Shown one piece after another: positions 23,260 through 36,720 of a DNA stretch of 64,000 nt (its first letter is position 1; every line of letters begins with the position of its first letter). The DNA lies in assembly GCA_025716815.1 (NCBI GenBank), contig JAIXMN010000018.1, positions 682,001 to 746,000 of the forward strand, written 5' to 3'. Below the pieces are notes generated by a model. That model saw only the letters and a program-made list of their open reading frames with translations, was not told the origin of the DNA and searched no databases. This DNA comes from Dichotomocladium elegans (taxonomy: Eukaryota; Mucoromycota; Mucoromycetes; Mucorales; Lichtheimiaceae). The position numbers and the translations under genes were made by a program.

Positions 23260-24458
23260 TAGCTGTCGTAATGAGGGGAATCTACGGTCTGACTTGCGGT
23301 AACTCTACAGAGACCTTCACGGTATGTATATGGATATGAATATGTTGAAAAGAAAGGAAAAGAGTTAAGGACTGTTGAAATATTTAAAGAGCATTACTCC
23401 TTTACGCAATCATGCGGTGGATCGGGAAAATTGCTACAGAACGCATCCGACACCTTCCTTGTGCAGTACCAGACTAACCTCGTAATATCCAGTGGGAGAA
23501 TAATAAAAGGATAAAGACTGGGGAAACCGAATCTGATTGTACGCAGTGTCATGTATCATTCATTATTTAATCACTATGCGGCGTTGATGCGGTTACATTC
23601 GGGGCCTTCTGAAGATCATCGTTTAAGAAGTCAGAGCATGATCAATGAAAAGAGTGACGAGCTACTATTTCTTGAACAATTCTAAATGCTACAACATATC
23701 CATCCTGACAAGCATTTTACACTTTCTCTTAGGTTGCTCATGCATTGCCATTTTTGAAGGAAGAGTTGTATTATAAGGTTTAACAACCCGTTGTGTATTT
23801 TTCATTACATATGCGCTTTTTACTTTTTGCCACCATCCCAAACCGTTCTACCGGTTTAAGCCCAGGAGCAAGTGGGAAGATACACACGCTTATACCCTCG
23901 ATAATTGTTTTCATGATGTGAATAGCTGAATTATCCATGGCTACGTAATAACCTTTCATATGCGGATGATGGTCAAGTCATCAGGAGTCACTAAGAAACT
24001 AATATAGTGGTCTTTTCGAGTTCTTAAGATTATGTATCCTTAGTTTTTCTGTTCTTTGCAGGTCCTGGTTTTCACGCTGGCTGTGGTATTCCGGAGAAAA
24101 AAGTGAAAAGAAAATCGGAATAGTGCTTTCTGGGAAAAAAGTATGGTTATGAAGTCGAACCTAAAATCTGGAGCACTTTCGGCATATTCTCATTTACCAC
24201 CTTCGACGAATTCGGAGGACAACGAGCATTCAGAACAAAACTACATGAAAATAAACGTCAGATGATTTGACCATCGGCGGCAGAATGAAATGGGATTAGC
24301 GAGTTTATCCTTGCCGAGCGCTAGTCTCATGACTTCCGGTAGAGCATCTAAGTGGGGTTTCTTTTTGTTGTAACAGAACGACCAATTAGCTGAAAAGCCT
24401 TTCGGTGTATCCTTTTTCGTCTCGTCTCTTTTTCGTTTGTTCTCATGCTACCAATACG
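23260..24458. other. Gene-free stretch and RasGEF 5' region
   Basis: No ORF of note from 23260 to about 24350. The last part is the RasGEF leader. Confidence 0.55.
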
Positions 24459-24462
24459 ATGA
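24445..24462 (+). promoter_or_regulatory. Five-codon uORF overlapping the RasGEF start
   Basis: ATGCTACCAATACGATGA encodes MLPIR and stop. Its TGA (24460-24462) shares two bases with the main ATG (24459-24461), giving an ATGA overlap. Seen directly. A role in translational coupling is inference and depends on transcription starting upstream of 24445. Confidence 0.55.
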
Positions 24463-27400
24463 CTTCGTTCCCGAGAATCGTTTGTAGAGTCAAGGCCATT
24501 TATCCCTTCCATTCTGAGGATCCCGCGTCCCTCCATTTCGATAAGGATGATTTAATAGATGTTCTCGCCCAGCTCGACTCGGGATGGTGGGATGGCTGGT
24601 AAATCATTCATTTCGTCTTCTTCCCTGCTTTGCCCGGAAATGCTCATGCTTCATGCTCTTATGTGAAAAAGGTGTGGAGGAGCACGAGGATGGTTTCCTA
24701 GCAATTACGTTGAAGTTATTACTGAAAACCCTGATACCTCTCTCCGCACAACCGAAGAACGTCCATGGTCTCCGGTTACCGCAAACAGGAACAGCACCCT
24801 TTTGAAATTCACCGCAAGTAAGCGACCCGAATTCAGCGACACGAGACGACGAGTGATCTCGCGTCCTACCCAATACAATCCCAAAATACGGCCTAAATCC
24901 TCATCGCCCGTTACTGTCGGCAGGGGTCTCGGCTGGACAGGGAATCCCTCTACCCCTGATGAAATATACGGAACGGAATATAAGTTACCAGAGGGTTGGT
25001 CGGTTCATTACGCAGAGGACAACTCGACATGTTATTATTACAATCATCGCACGGGAAAATCTCAATTTGAGCATCCGGGTCAACCGCTTTCGGACGATGA
25101 CTACGACAGCGATTATGAGAACCGATCGTTGGAAGAAAGCTGCTCCGGCGACGAGGACTTTCATAGTACTACACCCAGGCTTTCGAACACTTTCAGCAAC
25201 AGGCTAAGTATTGACTCGCTCCCAGCAGATGCCGAAATACCAGAAACAGACCACTTGGATGCAAGCCAAAAGCCCATAACTCAGTGGGTTGAACGAGTGA
25301 CGCCTCAGGGCCGGCTTTATTATTGTAACCTTGCAACACATGAGACCACTTGGGATTATAATGAAATCGACAAGAAATCAGGCAGACTGGTATGCTATTC
25401 ACACAGATCAATTGGAAGAATAGGCTGCATGTGCGAATGAAGGATGTTTTATTCTTACATATTCTTGAACACACATTTTGATTTTGCATGAATCCACCTA
25501 GTATAACATACGAAACTCAGATCCGGAAGGTGAAAACACCACGGACCACGCTCAAGAATCAACGACTGGGGCAGTGTTCTTAGAGCTACCGGATATTTTG
25601 GAGACCCAAAACAATAACCTAAATAAGGTAGAACCGCTGACCTGGGATAGGCTTACCGGTGATATTACGACGGCCATATATCACCTGAACGCAGCGGCTC
25701 AGCGTGATGAACGTGATATCCTTATGCAGCATATGTCTGCCATCGTGGTAGCGGTTCGATCGATGCTTTACGCTTCGGACACTCTTGACAAGGATTCGTA
25801 TAATATGCAAGACCAGAGCCTCCGTGAACCGCATCGAGCTGTCATGGCTGCACTCTCCAAGTTAGTGCTATCAGTCAAAGGCGCAACGGGTGGGAGTGAC
25901 TGCAATGCAATTGAAACTCTGCCCAGAGTTGAACGAGATGCAGGAGATGTATTGACCTCGGTCAAGGCCTTTGTCAACGCATGTCAGGAGAAGCACATTT
26001 TAGTAGAAAATGTGAATCCCCAGCTAGCGAGGGACGATATCTTGACGGCACAGCTTTCTCATGACGCAATCCTGCCAAATAATGCTAGTATAACTGTAGC
26101 CGAACCCAGAGCTAGTCGACGCATAAGCCTAAATAGCCAGCCATACGTACAAAAAGCGAAGTATCCTCTTAATCAAGACCTACTCGTTAGTTTGCAGACC
26201 CACGCGAAGCAAATTCTCGGATCTACTGAGGCACTTCACAAAGCGACACTATTCATGCGGTCTACTGATACAGAAGAAGATGAAAAATACAACCTGATGT
26301 CAAACGTCATCTTTTTATTCCAGAGTCTTTCGATGCAGATCGGACAATACCTCAGCATTTTGGAGGACATCGATTTATTCAGTGTGGACAGCGCCAATAT
26401 TCCGTCCCTTGCTGATTTTCGAGTCAACAAACAGAGTCTTTATAACGCGATCGGTCTTCTATTTTCAGCTGTACAGAACCTGAGCATTCATGGCATTGAG
26501 CTCTCCATGTGTGGCATGTCCGTTGACGATGCTGTAAGAACAGTGGAAGCAACCATGGAAAAGATCTATAGCAGCGTTGATGGTATGGTGAAGGAGCGAA
26601 AAAATTACTACTGTCAGCTCAACCCTCGAAGAAATGGTATGCCCGCGTCTCCAGTAGTGGCAGGAACGCTGAGAACAGGAGATGGATTATCAGATGACGA
26701 GGACGATATTGGCAAAGCTCCCACTGAGGCTGCACGCAAAAAGATGATCCAGCAATTCCACCGGCCTTCAGAGGATAAGTCACCAGGGTGGGCATTTGGA
26801 TATGACTATTCATCAGAGGAGATTGTATTTGGCTCCTGCGGAAATGTTAAAGGCGGCACATTGCGCGCATTAGTGGAACGTTTGACGTTGCATGATACAC
26901 TTGGTAAGGAAGCAGTATAAACTCTTCTGTGAAACGTAGATGGACCGCAGAAATACTAAGGCCTTTTTTAGACACGAACTTTATCGCTACTTTCCTCTTG
27001 ACATATCGATCGTTTTGTACAACTGACGAATTCTTGACTTTGCTGGAGGAGCGGTACAACCTGCAGCCAAAGAGCAATTTAACCCCATGTGAGCTTGAAG
27101 CGTGGACCGAGAGGAAACAAAAGCTTGTTCGATTGCGGTAAGGACAGTACTCTTGGGATTTCAGTGATAGTCCAGCATATGATTGAACAAAGCCTTGCAG
27201 CGTATTCAATGTCATGAAGACATGGCTGGAAAATTACTATATCGAGGAAGACGAATTTGCCTTGAGCCGGCTCGAATTTTTCACCAACACAGTGATTCGC
27301 GATGCATCTTCCTTTTCTGCTGATCAATTGAACCGCCTGATCCGCAAGCGTAAAGAGATCGATGCAAACGGAGGCGGTTTGAAGAAGCTGGTACCAAACT

Positions 27401-28308
27401 CCATCTCGAGTCCACTGCCTATATTGCCCAAAGACATGTCAAACTTTTCGTTGATGGATATTGATCCAGTAGAGCTGGCGAGACAGCTGACGCTTTTGGA
27501 TTACAAACTTTATAGCAGTATCCGCCCGACAGAATGCTTAAACAAGGCGTGGTCTCGGGAAGATGCGGGTGGCAATATTGCCACGAATGTAAAACAGTCT
27601 ATTGACTACTGTAATCGTCTAACATGCTGGGTAACGGACAGTATCCTATCCAATGATGAGTCAAGACGACGGGTCATGGTTATCAAGTACTGGGCTCAGG
27701 TAGCTATGGTAAGTTGAGTCCACACATTACTGTGATTAACTTGATACTCCTTTATTAATCCTTCGTCTCCCTATAGAAATGCAGATCTTTTAATAACTAT
27801 AATACCTGCATGGCCATCATTTCTGCATTTGACAACAGTGCAATCGGTCGGCTGAAGAAGACGTGGGAGGTAAGCGGAATAGTTATAAGATTTTGCGGTA
27901 GCCTCACCATTGCGATAGCTAGTGGGAAGCAGAGTAATCCAGTCACTGGGAAATATCCGTAAGCTCATGGGAGCCAACCGTAACTTTCAAGAATATCGCG
28001 AGATGATCCATTCTGTCAATCCACCGTGCATTCCCTTTTTGGGAATATACCTGCAAGACCTCACTTTCATCGAGGACGGCAACGCAGACTACATACAGAA
28101 ATCGGCAGGATTGATCAATTTCGCAAAGCGACAAAAGACGGCCGAAGTCATCCGAGAGATCAATCAATTCCAATCGCCACCGTACACCTTCCAATTCATT
28201 CCCCAGCTCCAAGCATTTATTAAGGAAAAACTCTTGGCGAGCCAAAATGTGGATACGTTGTACGAACGCAGCCTTCAGATTGAACCTCGCGAGACAACAG
28301 CGACATAA
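24459..28308 (+). CDS. Ras guanine-nucleotide exchange factor with SH3 and two WW domains (Cdc25-like)
   Basis: Activates Ras by GDP/GTP exchange at membranes. Seven exons (24459-24598, 24672-25389, 25502-26903, 26951-27137, 27201-27708, 27777-27869, 27919-28308) give 1145 residues. The SH3 domain (about 5-63) shows VKAIYPF, a DSGWWDGW core joined across intron 1, and GWFPSNYVEV. WW1 starts at LPEGWSVHYAEDN (152-182) and WW2 at QWVERVTPQGRLYYC (250-274). RasGEF_N lies near 735-860 (FIATFLLTYRSFCTTDEFL). The catalytic RasGEF domain is about 898-1130: DIDPVELARQLTLLDYKLYS, RLKKTWELVGSR, PCIPFLGIYLQDLTFIEDGN. Intron 3 (47 nt) has its acceptor at GACCGCAG; an earlier AG breaks the frame. A tiny uORF abuts the start. 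Confidence 0.93.
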
Positions 28309-28959
28309 TTTCATATCACAACTAGTATCGTATTTCTACCGCCTAGTCAACTTTAGTTATACTAACATCTCTCACGAAACCCACACCCCTATACCTTCGT
28401 ATCCACTTGTATCATTCTATTGTTGGCTCTCTTCGGTTCTTCGACCTCCAGATCTACAGATGCTCTAAAGATGTATCTTTTTTTTTTCGTTGGATCGAAT
28501 GAGAGGGACAGCAGCAAATCTGTTGCGATTTATATACGCGAATCGCGTACACGAAGAAGTAGGCCTTCCTATGGATCTAGGCTGTAAAATTGCGAAATTA
28601 TCTCTTCTGTGCGAATGAGATTAGAGGCTGTGCGGCAATTGACTGATATGATCCCTGTGCTTGCGGGCAGTGTAAAGCAGAGAAATTAGATGAAGACGCT
28701 TTATACCGCACTATCGATCTTCCCATAATAAAATAGTAATTACTGAAATGCATTTATGTTCAAGGAGGATAGCTACGGCAAATACCTTGCTTTAATCCGC
28801 CAAAATACACCTCATAAGGCGACTATAGCAGAAGAGAGCGCATAGCGATATTCAGAATCAACAGGAACTTTTAACTTATATCACTTGGTGATGAGCATTG
28901 GGCATGGATGCTATTGTCAGACCAGAGATGTTCATTAAGTAGGTATGCACGGCTTCCCA
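28309..28959. other. Gene-free stretch
   Basis: RasGEF 3' flank; no ORF or repeat recognised. Confidence 0.5.
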
Positions 28960-30245
28960 AAATCGCGCACTACCCAGTCAAACCTTTGCGCAAGATGGCA
29001 AGCAAATGTCGCTTACAGGGAAATAAGACGTCGCAGAAAAAGGCTAGTCATATTTATCTCTACGTAGACAAGCCAATTGTTTCAGCTACTTTTTTCTTAT
29101 TGTGAATTGTATTCCTTCTATACACATTGAGCTGTCTGGAATGTATATCCAACTTTACAAATATGGGCAGGGTCATGTTACGATGAAGATGGCTGCTCTA
29201 ACCCTATGGATTATGTCATGGATGAACAAGTGCCCTCATCTTGATCTGTTTGCTCCTACATGGAAATATCTTTACACTCTGTCTTGCAACGGCAATCATG
29301 AGACTGGTGCCGCATATACTTCCAATCAGAAGGGTACATTATTCCGATAAAAAAAAGAAGCTGGATTCGAGTAAAACTACACAAGGAACAGGATCGTACT
29401 GTTAAGCTAGTATTTAGAACGTTTTGAATTTATCAACTGCAACCGAGCAATACAAGTTTATTTAACACAGCCCTGGGCATTGCAGTGCGTCAAGGTTCAC
29501 GACAGCAATTTTAAAAAATGTAGAACCGGGATCTCGTTCATACGAGTGTTATTTGAAACTCTTTGTCAAGAATCCATCCATTTTACTAGAACAACTTAAA
29601 ACACTTTTAATCAAAAGCTTTGAAGAACTTGACGTATCAGAAGCTAGACTCCATAGACTCATGAAAACGAATGGAACTTAGTCATTAATAAGGACTCGAT
29701 TTCAGCCTGTAGACGAAAAAGTAAGCAAGCAAAGATCCAACGATATTCTGACTGGTGCGCAGAGAGGACATCACTGACAATGACTTTAGAAGAAATCATC
29801 ATTTTCTTTAATGAGTCTTGATTCTGTATTGAGAGAAAATGCAGCAAGACACGGTCCAAGGCAGGGGCTTCCTAAATGGTTACGGCGCCGAAAACAATAG
29901 CAAAAACGTGGACTCGGGTACCCTTCATTCAAGAAAAAGAAGGAAAGTGGACGAATACGAAACAACAAGTGATGGAACCATATTTGAATATTACCTCAGC
30001 TTTCTTAAGAATATAATAAACGAGATGAACAAGTATAGACATATGAAGAGCCATTATGTGTCAATTGACAGTGTACCTACGCATAAGGCTTGCCATTGGT
30101 TTAAATGGATCGAATCGCGGGGATAGCGATATGCCTACCTTCCGTCATACCAGTGTAAACTTACCATTACTGAGAAGTTGGGCCAGTCTCCGAGACCAAA
30201 GCAAGGTGTGACAGGCTCTTAAGAATGGGAGATGCTGATGTCACG
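28960..30245 (+). mobile_element. DDE transposon relic, copy C (most decayed)
   Basis: Same order as copies A and D but far more eroded. Recognisable blocks are the GGGCAGGGTCATGTTAC region near 29165, the 'AATCCATCCATTTTACTAGAACA' type HTH block near 29570, and the second-Asp region as HYVSIDSVPTHKACHWF at 30050-30100. Stops occur throughout. The third catalytic residue region is not preserved. Confidence 0.65.
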
Positions 30246-30633
30246 AATAGGGGGAGCGTCAAATAGCGTAAGGCTGTACGGTTTAAAGCCTTTGTTCTAT
30301 CATTTTAATAGGCTCCTTTGGATTGGTTTCATACAATGCTATAGGAAATTTTTGTGTCTCATGCACAGGTTTCTTCTGATTATTTAATAAGTATCGGTGC
30401 CGTCTTTTAGCCCGCTTGTATTAAGAGAATGGGATACGTGGTTTCCGCTGTTTTCTCTTTTTCGTTTATGGAGAACGATATCAAAACCCTTTGCAACCTT
30501 ATCTGGGCTGAATATTTGGAGTACACATAAGTACTAGAGAGGAGTTGTAATCTTGACTTCTAAAGCTTCCGAGTTCCAAGAGTCTGAATTGCCCCCATTC
30601 TGAACTGACTATTCATCCTGATGGTGTCACGGT

Positions 30634-31170
30634 GTGCAAGAAACAAATGGCCTCAACCGAGTTTCAGGCAGAGATTTAAGATCCAGAGATAAGATAATAT
30701 ATCGAATAGTCGGTTCTCAATGGATAACGGCTATAAGCGACCGGGACACCATCGATTCTGGCAGGACGGACCTGTTTTTGAGTTCCTCAGAACTCTTTGT
30801 TCATCATCTACCGGATTTTCCGCGATACAGAGCAGTTTCAAGTCCATGTACAAATGTCCAAATGGTGCCCGCGGATGGCGATTACGAGCCAAGCTAGAGC
30901 GACCTGAGTTGGCGTCGGTAGAGCTGCGGCTATCTCATTTTCAACGCCATATGCTTCCCTTGCTCGACTATGGCAGACGTCTCGCTATCAGATATCAGTG
31001 TTTATTCTATTTCTCGACCTTTCTGCGCAATTATTACTACAAACTATCCGAGCCCCCAATGTCTATTCGAAAAACCGCGCATGCCAGCATATTAAAAAGA
31101 AAAAATGTTGGTGAAAAGATCCTCAATTCTCTAAACGCGAAGTTTGGGATAGGTTCAGATTTGTAAAGAG
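30634..31170 (+). pseudogene. Possible TnpB/Fanzor-like nuclease relic
   Basis: Two overlapping frames. The first (30634-30897) contains DTIDSGRTDLFLSSSE, which resembles the 'G.DPGRTDLF' RuvC-I motif I recall from Fanzor/TnpB-like proteins of Mucoromycota, with PG changed to SG. The second (30720-31166) contains RLSHFQRHMLPLLDYG and ends SLNAKFGIGSDL, similar in layout to the helical linker before RuvC-II in that group. The frame shift, the missing C-terminal zinc ribbon and the lost proline mean it is dead if it is what it seems. This is a low-confidence motif-based call. Confidence 0.25.
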
Positions 31171-31879
31171 AAATAGGTCTCTGCTGACCATCAGATACCA
31201 GGAGCTTATTTGCAATGTATACATCTCTAGTGACTAGCGAAGACAAGAACCGCAGCATGCATTTCAAATGATGAGTGCACAACCAGCCAATGCTGTCCTA
31301 CTTGCGAGACTGGATGTCCCATGACTTCAAAAACGGTGCGTAATCGCTATCTGTTGATGGACTGTGGTGGTCTGAAAAACCGCCATGCTGTGTGGCTCGT
31401 CTGAAGGACACCAATATTCTGATATTTCAAATTAAGACTGCGTTGCAGGCAGGGAAAAGAGGCGTCCTTCAATCAAGTATGGTAAATTAGGATTTAAGAG
31501 CTGCTCTTAGCACGTATTATATCATGCGCGAGACTGTAGGTAGGTGTGGCCGGATCCCATGAATCGGAACAGCGATGTGTGATGCCACGCCAGATAAGGT
31601 CAGATCAGAGAGGATGCGAGGTACATGCTCAACCTGGTCAAGACGATCATAACGCAATTTTAGTTTACTGCGTCAGGTATCGCCGATCCAGAAAACTATT
31701 ACTAAAGGCCTTACGAGGCAAAGCCGCTTCTCTTGGGAAAGGCTTTTTGTATGTTCTGTAGGCTAATATGACAACTTTATGCAACTTGATTTGCAAGGAT
31801 AAAGCACATCCCTCGGTTGATCATCATAAGACGTTCCTGTGCGGTCTCTTTTTGCTAATTTATTTGATCCCTATACTTC
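31171..31879. other. Gene-poor stretch
   Basis: A 71-codon ORF at 31546-31761 has no recognisable motif; nothing else is seen. The end is the 3' flank of MOCS2B. Confidence 0.45.
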
Positions 31880-32408
31880 TTATTTATGCTCATGGACGCA
31901 TCGCCCTTTCCATACGCTTCCATCCTCATACACCTCCTTTTTCCAAATGGGACATTGGTCCTTGAGGGCGTCGATTAAATACGCGGCTGCCTGGAAGGAC
32001 TCTTGACGATGGCTCGACGAAACGGCAATTACAACGCTCACTTCGCCAACAGGTACCGTCCCTGTCCGATGGTACACGGCAACGTGGGTAAGCGCCCATC
32101 GCCTGCGCGCCTCGGCAATCAAGTCCTGGAGGATTTTGGTGGCCATTGGGACGTATGCCTCATAATCAAGTCGAACCACACGCTTGCCTCACTCGCAAAG
32201 ATGGAGTGTATGGATGAGTCACGGAAGCGAGACTCCTTCCTTTCCCTCCCGTCTAATGTACATATGAAGAGAGCATACCTTGAAAGGTGTCTCGGGTGCA
32301 GCCGGAGAAGGTGCAGATAGCACCAGCGGAATCATCAGCTACCTGTTTGCTAATGAAGTCCAAGCTGGGCAACTGGTCGCCAGTGATGGTGACAATGTCG
32401 TGACTCAT
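31880..32408 (-). CDS. MOCS2B: Molybdopterin synthase catalytic (large) subunit
   Basis: MoaE/MOCS2B converts precursor Z (cPMP) to molybdopterin, with sulfur supplied by the small MOCS2A subunit, in the cytosol. Two exons (32408-32279, 32187-31880) give 145 residues. Seen: CTFSGCTRDTFQGKRVVRLD across the splice, LDYEAYVPMA, VAVYHRTGTVPVGEVSVVI, SSSHRQESFQAAAYLIDALK and PIWKKEVYEDGSVWKGR with the catalytic-lysine KKE motif. The MOCS2A partner is not in this window. The gene is divergent from AsnRS with about 300 nt between start codons, so the two may share a promoter region. Confidence 0.95.
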
Positions 32409-32709
32409 ATCGGTAGGCGCTTATCTAGGCTATGACTCAAAGGGCATATGATACATCTATTTCAGGAGTGGTACAATGGGTGGCTTGGTTGTGGCATCAA
32501 AGGCAGCAAAAAAGGCGGGATTTGGGGGGTGGGGAATTGAAAGGAAGTTGGCAGTTCCCGGGTGCGTGGTAGGCAGGTACATGGACCTAAATTTCCTCAC
32601 CCCAACTCCCCCGTATTTTTTTTTTTTATATTTCAGACAACCCAATTCTTATCTATTTTTTCTTTCTTTCAGTTAGACATCCTTTTTTTTGTTGCACATC
32701 CCTAGCATC

Positions 32710-34663
32710 ATGGCTGAAACAAAACCATTCTATGTTGACGAAATTGCCGGCTCTGACGAAACTGGCACTGGCGCTGAATCCGCGCCTTTGAAGACAGCTG
32801 TCAAAGCCATTGAACTCGGTGGCGAATCCGTCAAAATCCTCGTCAAAAAGGACAATGAAGGCTTCAAGGATATATCTGGAGCAGCGTTGAAGAAGGCGAA
32901 GAAGTCATTTGTTGAACTTCAGCGTAAACTTAAAAAGCAAGAGGAGCAAAAGAAGAAACAAGAGGAGGAACAGGCCAAGAAGCGAGAGGAGGAGGCAAAG
33001 GCTCTTGAACAGGCAAAATCAGTCATCCTCAAGGAAGATGAAAGTCTTCCTGCTGCTAAGAAGGTAGAATAGTTTACTGGTGAAAAGTGCGATACCCCAG
33101 CTTCACGCTTTATCATTAACCACAAAAACTTTATATGGCTGTAGATCAAGATTAGACAGTCTACCGAAAACCGCGGCAAGCGCGTCAAGGTTTCTGGTTG
33201 GGTCCATCGTCTTCGTGTGCAGGGCAAAGACATGATGTTTGTCATTCTCCGTGACGGCACTGGTTATCTGCAATGCGTCCTTACTGGCAAGTTGGTAAGC
33301 GTGCTTTAAGGATTGATTTCATAACGAGGAGGAGGGTTCGAGGGAAAGGCGTATGTATGACTTAATTTTCCATTAGTGCCACGCTTATGATGCCATCACA
33401 CTCACTGTTGAGTCGACGATCACTATTCACGGTGTCATTAACGAATTGCCTGCTGGCAAGACGGTAAGTTAAAATGGCTTTTGGCATTTGAGATGGAAAA
33501 GGAATTCAAAAATGTATACTGTCCAGGCCCCCGGTGGTCACGAGCTTGTCGCGGATTATTGGTATGTTGTTGGCAAGGCCCCTGGTGGTGATGATGCCTT
33601 CAACAACAAGGTGTCGGCTGATGCTGATCCATCATACCTCTTGGACAACCGTCACCTCGTTCTCCGCGGCGAGACAGCATCAGCTGTCATGAAAGCACGT
33701 GCCGAAGTTATCAAGGCCTTCCGCGCTCACTATGATTCACGCGGCTACACCGAGGTTACTCCACCATGCATGGTCCAGACCCAGGTTGAGGGTGGCTCCA
33801 CCTTGTTTGAATTCAACTACTATGGCGAGAACGCGTATCTGACCCAGTCCTCGCAGCTGTATCTCGAGACATGTCTTCCTTCGCTTGGCGACGTCTTCTG
33901 TTTGGCCGAGTCATACCGTGCTGAAAAGTCACATACCCGTAGACATTTGTCTGAATATTCACATTTGGAGGCCGAGATGGCTTTCATCACCTTTGATGAA
34001 ATGCTCGACTCTCTCGAAGATCTGATCTGCGACGTGATTGACCGCGTTTTGGCCCATAAGCCCACTCGCGAACTCATTGAGCAGTTGAACCCCGGTTTCA
34101 AGCCTCCCGCTCGTCCTTTCCTGCGCATGAAATACGCCGATGCCATCAAATATCTCAAGGAGCACGACATCAAGAAGGAGGACGGCACATTCTACGAATT
34201 TGGTGATGATATCCCTGAGGCTCCCGAGCGTTTGATGACCGACCAGATCAACCGACCGATTCTGCTCACCCATTTCCCTGCTGAGATTAAGGCCTTCTAT
34301 ATGCAAAAGTGCTCCGATGACCGTCGCGTCACCGAAAGCGTCGACGTTTTGATGCCTGGTGTAGGCGAGATTGTTGGTGGCAGTATGAGAATGAACGACC
34401 GAGTAAGTAGTAATTCAGCAATGGGATGGATGAACTAGTGAGACTTATGTGACCCATTGTAGGAGGAACTCTTGGAGGCCTACAAGAAGGAGGGTATTGA
34501 CCCTGCTCCTTACTACTGGTACACTGACCAACGCAAATATGGCACCACTCCCCACGGTGGCTACGGCCTTGGTGTCGAGCGATTCCTCGCATGGCTCTTG
34601 AAGCGACATACCGTCCGTGACTGTTGCTTGTACCCTCGCTTCACTGGCCGATGCACACCTTAG
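32710..34663 (+). CDS. DED81: Cytosolic asparaginyl-tRNA synthetase
   Basis: Class II aminoacyl-tRNA synthetase that charges tRNA-Asn. Five exons (32710-33063, 33145-33294, 33377-33463, 33527-34402, 34463-34663) give 555 residues. The N-terminal eukaryotic extension ([19 protein letters not shown]) continues into a Lys/Glu-rich coiled coil (about 75-115). The OB-fold anticodon-binding domain includes [17 protein letters not shown]. The catalytic domain shows [40 protein letters not shown] (motif 2), [14 protein letters not shown] and motif 3 [12 protein letters not shown], ending [11 protein letters not shown] as in cytosolic AsnRS. No mitochondrial presequence is seen. The stop is only 148 nt before the TGS1 start. 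Confidence 0.96.
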
Positions 34664-34811
34664 AAAAAGGACAACAATAACATCCCCTTTTTAGCATAAT
34701 TTCATAAAAAAAGCAACTTTTTTTGGACTTCAGAAATCCAAGTTCTCGGACCTCAAACTTTTTTAAGATTCCTTTGGGATTTTCGAGATTTGTTCCTCTC
34801 TTAGAGTTCAT

Positions 34812-36361
<1,550 letters not shown>

Positions 36362-36720
36362 TTGTAACGTTCCTCTTGTTCCAGAGAACTGAAATCACGT
36401 CTGTACAGTATACGCATACGCTCCCTCCTCTTCCCGTTGCAACATAGTAGTCGGATGGAGGAAAAAACAATTTATACATAGCATCCTCCCAAAAGGAAAT
36501 ACTTCAGAGACAAGCAATGTGTTGTACACAATTATTTTATACAGAAAAGTTGACTTACTAGAGCGCATCACTTCCGCGCTTTATGCAGCTGAAGCGAACC
36601 CCAACGAAAATAAGCCCTCGTGAAATTTACGTGTGAGAAATAATTCCGTCGCCCATTATGCTTCCGTTTCAGGCCATGTGAGCCTCCTTTTTCTTTTACT
36701 TACCGTTCCTTCTTCGTCTA

